Source: Flavimobilis massiliensis (GTDB lineage: Bacteria; Actinomycetota; Actinomycetes; Actinomycetales; Cellulomonadaceae). From it: a stretch of 64,000 bases of DNA. Shown one piece after another: positions 58,488 to 64,000 of the stretch. The notes beneath the pieces were generated by a model. The model had not been told where the DNA came from. It ran no database searches and was given only the letters and a program-made list of their open reading frames with translations. The stretch spans positions 2,604,001-2,668,000 of the forward strand of contig NZ_LT964979.1 in the NCBI RefSeq assembly GCF_900240335.1, in the 5' to 3' direction. Made by a program: the position numbers and the translations under genes. The stretch's first letter is position 1. Every line of letters starts with the position of its first letter.

Positions 58488-61139
58488 GTGCTCAGTCGCC
58501 TGTCCGCACCGCGCAAGGTGCTCCTCGCCGTCGTCACGCTGCTCGTCGTCGTTCTCGTCGCGACGACCGTCGCAGTCGTCGTCGTCGTGCGCAAGCCGTT
58601 CCCCGCGACCTCGGGCGAGGTGACGATGCCCGGCCTCGACGGAGCCGTCACCGTCGAGCGCGACGCCCGCGGCGTCCCCTACCTCACGGCGACGACGAGC
58701 GAGGACCTCTTCCGCGCGCAGGGCTACGTCCACGCGCAGGACCGCTTCTTCGAGATGGACTACCGCCGGCACGTCACCGCGGGCCGGCTCGCCGAGCTCG
58801 TCGGCGACAACCCCGACGCGATCGCCGCCGACCGCGTCGTGCGCACCTTCGGCTGGCGCCGCGTCGCCGAGCAGGAGTGGGACCTCCTCGAGCAGAGCAC
58901 GCGCGACAACCTCACGGCCTACGCCGAGGGCGTCAACGCGTACCTCGCGGACCGCTCGCCCGCGGAGATCGCGCTCGAGTACACAGTGCTCGGCACCCGG
59001 GTCGACATCGTCGACCCCGAGCCGTGGCAGCCCGTCGACTCCGTCGCGTGGCTCAAGGCCATGGCCTGGGACCTCCGCGGCAACTTCGACGAGGAGCTCG
59101 AGCGCGCCGCCGCGTTCGGCACACTCCGCGACGTCACCGCCGTCGAGGCCCTGTTCCCCGCCTACCCCGACGACGCGAACGCCCCGATCCTCGACGCCGA
59201 CGAGGCCGCCGCGACCCGCAGCGAGCGCCGCGCCGCCGCACCGAAGGACACCGGGGGCGGCACGGGCGGCGCGAGCCGCACCGCACCCGAGGACGGACTC
59301 CCGCTCGAGGACGCGGGCGTGCGCGCCGCCCTCGAGGCCGCGGCCGACGCGCTCGCAGCCGTCCCGCAGCAGGTCGGACGTGGCGAGGGCACGGGCTCCA
59401 ACTCGTGGGTCGTCGCCGGAAAGCACACCGCGAGCGGCAAGCCGCTCCTCGCGAACGACCCCCACCTGTCGCTCGCAGCACCGAGCATCTGGGCGCAGAT
59501 CGGCCTGCGCTGCGCCCAGGTGAGCGACGCCTGCCCCTACGACGTCGCAGGCTTCTCGTTCTCCGGCCTGCCGGGCGTCATTATCGGCCACAACGCCAAC
59601 CTCGCCTGGGGCCTCACGAACCTCGGAGCCGACGTCACCGACTTCTTCGTCGAGGCGGTCCGCGCGCACACTTACCTCCGCGACGGATCCTGGGAGCCGC
59701 TCGACATCCGTCAGGAGACCATCAAGGTCAACGGTGGCGACGACATCGTCATCGACGTCGCCGAGACCGTCCACGGGCCTGTGATCTCCGGAGAGCTCGG
59801 CGAGTCCCTCGCCGCCCTGCTCTCGCCGATGGCGGACACAGGGCTCTCCGGCGTCACCTACGGCGTCGCCCTCAGCTGGACGGCTCTCACGCCTAGCCGC
59901 ACCGCTGACGCGATCTTCGCGCTCAACCGCGCGGCCGACGCCGACGACGTCGCGCAGGCCGCAGCGCTCTTCGCCGTGCCCTCCCAGAACATCATCTTCG
60001 CGACGACCGACGGTCACATCGGGTACCAGGCCCCCGGCAGGATCCCGCTCCGTGGCAGCGTCACCGGGCCCGTGCCGTCCGACGGCACCTGGCCGCGGCC
60101 CGGCTGGGACAGCGCCTACGACTGGCAGGGCTATGTCGACCCCGCCGACATGCCCGCCGTCCTCGACCCCGAGTCCGGCGTCATCGTCGCCGCGAACCAG
60201 GCAGTCCTCCCCGCGGGCGAGGGCCCCTACCTCACCGCCGACTGGGACTACGGCTACCGTTCGCACCGCATCTCGACGCTCCTCGACACTGCGATCACCG
60301 GCGGCACCAAGGTCTCGGGCGAGACCATGAGCGCGATCCAGTCCGACGTGTGGAGCCCGTTCGCAGCTGCGCTCGTCCCGACGCTCCTCGACATCAGCCT
60401 CGACGACGACTTCGCCGCACAGGGCCAGGAGCTCCTGAGGAGCTGGGACTACAACACCGACCCGTCGTCGGCCGCCGGAGCCTACTTCAACGCCGTCTGG
60501 GCGCAGATCGTCGACGGCGCGTTCGCCGACGACCTGCCGGACTCCGTCCAGCCCAGCGGCTCGAGCCGCTGGCTCGCCGTCGTCACCGAGCTCCTCGACG
60601 ACCCCGAAGCCCGGCTCTGGGACGACCGCACGACCGTCGACGTCGTCGAGACGCGCGACGAGATCCTCCGCCAGGCGCTCGTCGACGCCCGGCTCGAGCT
60701 CACGACCGCGCTCGGCCGCGACACCGAGGACTGGCAGTGGGGCAGGCTCCACCAGCTGAACCTCGAGCACCCCGTGCTCGGCGGCGAGTCGATCCCGTGG
60801 CCTGTGCGCGCGTTCGTCAACCCCGCGACCCAGCAGCTCGGCGGCGGATCGTCGATCGTCGACGCGACCGGCTGGGACGCGTCCGCGAGGACCGCGACAG
60901 GCCGCACCGACTTCTCGGTGACGTCCGGACCGTCGATGCGCATGGTCGTCGACCTCGGCGCGCTCGACGCGTCGACATGGGTCGTCGTCACCGGCACCTC
61001 AGGTCACCCGGGGCACCGGAACTACGCGGACCAGCTCGAGGCATGGTCGGTCGGCGAGACGTTCGCGTGGCCGTTCAGCGCCGACGCCGTGACCCGCGCA
61101 GCCGGCGAGACGCTGCGCCTCGTCCCGAGCGCCGAGTAG
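58488..61139 (+). CDS. Penicillin acylase family Ntn-hydrolase
   Basis: An 883-residue membrane-anchored or secreted amidase made as a precursor. An N-terminal hydrophobic helix (about 12-35) precedes the alpha region (ERDARGVPYLTATTSEDLFRAQGYVHAQDRFFEMDYRRH). After a low-complexity acidic linker (about 230-280) comes the autocatalytic site, where S304 of GTGSNSWVV becomes the N-terminal nucleophile of the beta chain, followed by NDPHLSLAAPSIW. The family cleaves penicillins or N-acyl-homoserine lactones and other amides; the substrate cannot be inferred. Confidence 0.93.
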   Translation: MLSRLSAPRKVLLAVVTLLVVVLVATTVAVVVVVRKPFPATSGEVTMPGLDGAVTVERDARGVPYLTATTSEDLFRAQGYVHAQDRFFEMDYRRHVTAGRLAELVGDNPDAIAADRVVRTFGWRRVAEQEWDLLEQSTRDNLTAYAEGVNAYLADRSPAEIALEYTVLGTRVDIVDPEPWQPVDSVAWLKAMAWDLRGNFDEELERAAAFGTLRDVTAVEALFPAYPDDANAPILDADEAAATRSERRAAAPKDTGGGTGGASRTAPEDGLPLEDAGVRAALEAAADALAAVPQQVGRGEGTGSNSWVVAGKHTASGKPLLANDPHLSLAAPSIWAQIGLRCAQVSDACPYDVAGFSFSGLPGVIIGHNANLAWGLTNLGADVTDFFVEAVRAHTYLRDGSWEPLDIRQETIKVNGGDDIVIDVAETVHGPVISGELGESLAALLSPMADTGLSGVTYGVALSWTALTPSRTADAIFALNRAADADDVAQAAALFAVPSQNIIFATTDGHIGYQAPGRIPLRGSVTGPVPSDGTWPRPGWDSAYDWQGYVDPADMPAVLDPESGVIVAANQAVLPAGEGPYLTADWDYGYRSHRISTLLDTAITGGTKVSGETMSAIQSDVWSPFAAALVPTLLDISLDDDFAAQGQELLRSWDYNTDPSSAAGAYFNAVWAQIVDGAFADDLPDSVQPSGSSRWLAVVTELLDDPEARLWDDRTTVDVVETRDEILRQALVDARLELTTALGRDTEDWQWGRLHQLNLEHPVLGGESIPWPVRAFVNPATQQLGGGSSIVDATGWDASARTATGRTDFSVTSGPSMRMVVDLGALDASTWVVVTGTSGHPGHRNYADQLEAWSVGETFAWPFSADAVTRAAGETLRLVPSAE

Positions 61140-61152
61140 GAGCAGCCGGGGC

Positions 61153-61791
61153 TCAGCCTCGTTCCGCCCACTGCCAGCCCGACGGCGTCGCGAACGCGTC
61201 GACCGGTACGTCGTGCGGCTCCGTCGGGATGGGGGAGTCCGCCGCGTCGTAGATCTCCTCGGGGAAGACGAGCGCGACGACCTTCGCGTCCGGCCGCTTA
61301 TGGCCGAGCGCGCGGTCGTACCAGCCGCCGCCCTGTCCGAGGCGCGCTCCCGCCGTGTCGACGGCGAGCGCGGGCGCGATGATGACGTCGGCCTCCGCGA
61401 GCGCGTCCGCACCGAGGTGCTCGGTGCCCGGCTCCGGCGGTCGGCCCGGAGCGCGCTCGAGCAGGTCGTCTGCCCCTGCGAACGGGGCCCAGCCGCGCTC
61501 GAGCCCCGTGCCGAGGACCGGCAGGAGGACCCTGACGCCGCGCAGCGCAAGATCCTCGAGGAGCGGCAGCGTGCCCGGCTCGGAGGGACGCGAGACGTAC
61601 GCGGCGACGCAACGTGCCTCGCGCAGCTGCTCGAAGTCGGCGAGCGAGTGGACGAAGCCCGCGGCAGCCTCCTGGCGCCGTCGCGAGGATCGGTGCTCCC
61701 GCGCCGCGCGGATCGCCTTGCGGACCATCGTCTTGGCGTCCTCCGGCTCCAGGCCGAGAGGGACATGGATGGGCTGCGCTGCTCCGCTCAT
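61153..61791 (-). CDS. 5-formyltetrahydrofolate cyclo-ligase
   Basis: A 212-residue enzyme converting 5-formyl-THF to 5,10-methenyl-THF with ATP, recycling folate. Conserved parts are the basic N-terminal helix (MVRKAIRAAREHRSSRRR), AAYVSRPSEPGTLPLLEDL, the P-loop-like AVDTAGARLGQGGGWYDRAL and the final PTEPHDVPVDAFATPSG. ATG start at 61791, convergent with the penicillin acylase gene and divergent from galU. Confidence 0.94.
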   Translation of the reverse strand: MSGAAQPIHVPLGLEPEDAKTMVRKAIRAAREHRSSRRRQEAAAGFVHSLADFEQLREARCVAAYVSRPSEPGTLPLLEDLALRGVRVLLPVLGTGLERGWAPFAGADDLLERAPGRPPEPGTEHLGADALAEADVIIAPALAVDTAGARLGQGGGWYDRALGHKRPDAKVVALVFPEEIYDAADSPIPTEPHDVPVDAFATPSGWQWAERG

Positions 61792-61860
61792 GGCTCCATC
61801 ATCCCAAACTTTCCCCGCTCCACCGCCGCTGACGGTCCCAGGTCCGGTTGCGGTGGTCGC

Positions 61861-61866
61861 TAAGGT
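61861..61866 (+). promoter_or_regulatory. -10 box giving a leaderless galU message
   Basis: TAAGGT ends six bases before the galU ATG (61873). No ribosome site precedes the ATG. Confidence 0.5.
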
Positions 61867-61872
61867 GTCTGC

Positions 61873-62793
61873 ATGGAGATCACGAAGGCTGTCATCCCTG
61901 CCGCTGGCCTGGGTACCCGCTTCCTGCCCGCCACGAAATCGACCCCCAAGGAGATGCTCCCCGTCGTCGACAAGCCCGCGATCCAGTACGTCGTCGAAGA
62001 GGCCGCCGCGGCCGGCCTTGACGACGTCCTCTTCATCACGGGACGGTCCAAGCGTTCCCTCGAGGACCACTTCGACGGGGTCCCCGAGCTCGAGGCGAAC
62101 CTCGAGGCCAAGGGTGACGCCGGGCGACTGGCGGCGGTCCGTGAGTCGTCGGCGCTCGCCGACATCCACTTCGTCCGTCAGGGCGAGCCGATGGGCCTGG
62201 GCCACGCGGTCCTGCGCGCCAAGAACCACGTCGGGGACCACACGTTCGCAGTCCTCCTCGGCGACGACCTCATCGACGAGCGCGACCCCGTGCTGCCCGC
62301 GATGATCGAGGTCGCGCGACGGACGGGCGGGTCCGTGGTCGCGCTCCTCGAGGTCGACCCCGCGCAGGTGTCGCTCTACGGGTGCGCCGCTGTCGAGCCC
62401 GCGCCGCAGGTCGGCACGGTCGACGGCGTGCCGGAGGGAGACATCGTCGGCGTTAAGGGCCTCGTCGAGAAGCCCGCGCCGGAGGACGCGCCGAGCAACC
62501 TCGCGGTCATCGGCCGCTACGTCCTCAACCCCGCGGTGTTCGAGGTCCTCGAGCGCACCGCGCCCGGCCGTGGCGGCGAGATCCAGCTCACCGACGCGCT
62601 CGCCGAGCTCGCGACCATGCCTGCCGAGCAGGGGGGCGGCGTCTACGGCGTCGTCTTCCGCGGCCGCCGCTACGACACGGGTGACAAGCTCGACTACCTC
62701 AAGGCCGTCGTGCGGCTCGCGTCCGAGCGCGACGATCTCGGCCCCGACTTCCGGGACTGGCTGCGGGGCTACGTCCCGACGCTCGACGCGTGA
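61873..62793 (+). CDS. galU: UTP-glucose-1-phosphate uridylyltransferase
   Basis: Makes UDP-glucose from glucose-1-phosphate and UTP for glycan and trehalose synthesis. The 306-residue enzyme has the nucleotidyltransferase signature AAGLGTRFLPATKSTPKEML, VDKPAIQYVVEEA, LGLGHAV-type PMGLGHAVLRA, LLGDDLID and the late VEKPAPEDAPSNLAVIGRYV. UDP-glucose and its derivatives are likely donors for the surface-glycan locus. It is followed four bases later by moeA, a common actinobacterial arrangement. Confidence 0.96.
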   Translation: MEITKAVIPAAGLGTRFLPATKSTPKEMLPVVDKPAIQYVVEEAAAAGLDDVLFITGRSKRSLEDHFDGVPELEANLEAKGDAGRLAAVRESSALADIHFVRQGEPMGLGHAVLRAKNHVGDHTFAVLLGDDLIDERDPVLPAMIEVARRTGGSVVALLEVDPAQVSLYGCAAVEPAPQVGTVDGVPEGDIVGVKGLVEKPAPEDAPSNLAVIGRYVLNPAVFEVLERTAPGRGGEIQLTDALAELATMPAEQGGGVYGVVFRGRRYDTGDKLDYLKAVVRLASERDDLGPDFRDWLRGYVPTLDA

Positions 62794-62797
62794 CCTC

Positions 62798-64000
62798 GTG
62801 CTGAGCGTCCAGGCGCACCTCGCGGAGATCCTCGCGGGGCTCAGCCCCGTCCCTCCGCTCGACGTGGTCCTCGGCGACGCGGCAGGTTGCATCCTCGCCG
62901 AGGACGTCCGCGTCGACGTCGACGTCCCCGCGCACGCGACCGCGGCGCATGACGGTTACGCCGTCCGCGCCGACGACGTCCACCCTGCGACCGATGCCGC
63001 GCCCGTGACGCTCCCCGTGGTCGCCGACCTCTGGTCGGCCGCCGAGGCGCCCGAGCGGCTCGTCACCGGGCAGTCCGTGCGGATCTCGTCGGGCGTCGCA
63101 CTGCCGGTTGGCGCGGACGCCGTCGTCCCGCTCGACCACACCGACCGCGGCACGGCGCAGGTGCGCGTGCGCCGCTCGGTCGGCGTCGGCTCGGGCGTGC
63201 GACGTGCGGGGGCTGACGCACGCGCCGGGCAGGTCGTCCTCGCCGCCGGCCTGCGCCTCGGCGCGCGGCAGATCTCCCTCGCCGCGGCACTCGGACGCTC
63301 CCACCTCAGGGTGCACCCGCGGCCGCGCGTCGTCATCGTGCCCGTCGGGGACGAGCTGCGCGTCCCCGGACGCCGCAGCGCCGGAGCCGGCGTCTTCGAG
63401 GCCAACGCGCAGGCCCTCGCGATCGCCGTCGAGGACACGGGCGCCGTCGCCATCCCCGTCGCACCCGTGAGCGACGACCGTGCACACCTCCGCGAGGTCC
63501 TCGCCGACCAGCTCGTGCGCGCAGACCTCGTCCTCACAACGGGCGGCCTGTCCGAGGGCAGCCACGACACGCTCAAGGACGTGCTCGGACCGCTCGGCAC
63601 CGTGCGCTTCGACCACGTCGCTCTCGCCCCCGGACGCGGCCACGGCTTCGGCACGATCGGCGAGGACGACAGCGTCGTGCCGATCGTCGCCCTGCCTGGG
63701 CACCCCGTCGCGGCGCTCGTCGCGTACGAGGTCTTCGTGCGGCCCGCGCTCCTCGAGATCGCGGGGCACACCGATCTCTTCCGCCCGTCGGTCGTCGCGT
63801 ACGCGGACGCCGAGTGGAACAGCCCGGCCGGGGTGCGCGAGTTCGTGCCCGCGCACCTCACGGGCAGCCCCGACGAGGGCTACCGCGTCGTGCCCGTCGC
63901 GGACCCGCGTGCGATCGACCAGATGTCGCTCTCGTCGCTCGCCGCGGCGAACGCGCTCGCGGTGGTTCCCGAGGGCGAGTCCTTCGTGCGGCTCGGCTCG
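62798..64000 (+). CDS. moeA: Molybdopterin molybdenumtransferase MoeA, 3' end outside window
   Basis: The first 401 codons are present and the frame is open to the window edge. MoeA inserts molybdate into adenylylated molybdopterin to give molybdenum cofactor. Motifs include the domain-1 segment DVDVPAHATAAHDGYAVRADD, GADAVVPLDHT, VVIVPVGDEL, TTGGLSEGSHDTLKDVL and ALPGHPVAALVAYEVFVRP. Two usually conserved positions differ: His for Met before DGYAV, and His for Asn in PGNPV. The GTG start lies four bases after the galU stop with no ribosome site, so translation is probably coupled. Confidence 0.92.
   Translation, partial: MLSVQAHLAEILAGLSPVPPLDVVLGDAAGCILAEDVRVDVDVPAHATAAHDGYAVRADDVHPATDAAPVTLPVVADLWSAAEAPERLVTGQSVRISSGVALPVGADAVVPLDHTDRGTAQVRVRRSVGVGSGVRRAGADARAGQVVLAAGLRLGARQISLAAALGRSHLRVHPRPRVVIVPVGDELRVPGRRSAGAGVFEANAQALAIAVEDTGAVAIPVAPVSDDRAHLREVLADQLVRADLVLTTGGLSEGSHDTLKDVLGPLGTVRFDHVALAPGRGHGFGTIGEDDSVVPIVALPGHPVAALVAYEVFVRPALLEIAGHTDLFRPSVVAYADAEWNSPAGVREFVPAHLTGSPDEGYRVVPVADPRAIDQMSLSSLAAANALAVVPEGESFVRLGS

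Noticed and set aside
58419..60770. Long minus-strand open frame opposite the penicillin acylase gene
   Set aside because: It lacks motifs, while the plus strand shows a clear Ntn-hydrolase with its cleavage site.
1..64000. CRISPR arrays, insertion sequences, integrases or prophage genes
   Set aside because: No regularly spaced repeats, transposase or integrase motifs, or phage structural genes were seen; the only tandem repeat noted (44388-44433) has two copies.

Overview
The window is very GC-rich DNA with strong third-position G/C, GTG/ATG starts, ATGA/GTGA gene overlaps, TANNNT-type -10 boxes and several apparently leaderless genes. Together with a DtxR/IdeR regulator carrying the classic metal-ligand spacing, a c-di-AMP riboswitch ahead of an NlpC/P60 hydrolase, LytR-CpsA-Psr and EcsC proteins, and FmdB/MscL/galU/moeA neighbours, this points to a Gram-positive actinobacterium. 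The chemotaxis genes suggest a motile Micrococcales member (Cellulomonas/Sanguibacter-like); the genus is a guess.

1-5.1 kb is the tail of a chemotaxis operon: the 3' part of a methyl-accepting protein, then cheB, cheR and a duplicated cheY-cheX module. 5.2-12.2 kb holds housekeeping and transport genes: gluconokinase and a DUF488 protein, a purine permease of the AzgA/NCS2 type, manA, an LCP cell-wall ligase, and a MarR-MFS efflux pair.

12.4-44.3 kb is a large surface-glycan locus. Its parts are: (a) a YfhO-like GT-C membrane protein, and on the opposite strand a GtrA flippase, a polyprenyl-phosphate GT2, an FdtB-type aminotransferase and a fused ketoisomerase/acetyltransferase (FdtD/WxcM type), which look like a three-component glycosylation system supplied with its own dTDP-3-acetamido sugar; (b) a Wzx/Wzy-type pathway with a PHPT initiating transferase, four glycosyltransferases, a flippase, a polymerase, a Wzz-like protein with a degenerate kinase domain, and an OafA-type acyltransferase; (c) a teichoic-acid-like pair, TagF fused to GT2 and a divergent GT2 with a long beta-rich tail; (d) rmlA, rmlB, rmlC and rmlD on alternating strands, a second polymerase/ligase-like protein and a UDP-sugar 6-dehydrogenase; (e) a secreted lysine-rich Big_2 protein and a YwaF-like membrane protein.

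44.5-51.2 kb returns to core functions: serC, ideR/dtxR, the riboswitch-controlled NlpC/P60 protein, a tandem universal stress protein, a three-gene operon (OsmC, EcsC, DDAH-like) and a tRNA-Arg(CCT). 51.5-56.7 kb encodes a 1616-residue DUF4011/SF1-helicase/Vsr-nuclease/DUF3320-like protein whose catalytic motifs look eroded, overlapped by a 96-residue partner. The end carries mscL, a CpaB-like SAF protein, fmdB, a penicillin acylase, 5-formyl-THF cyclo-ligase, galU and a truncated moeA. Strong hairpins sit at most convergent junctions. I see no insertion sequence, prophage, CRISPR array or origin.
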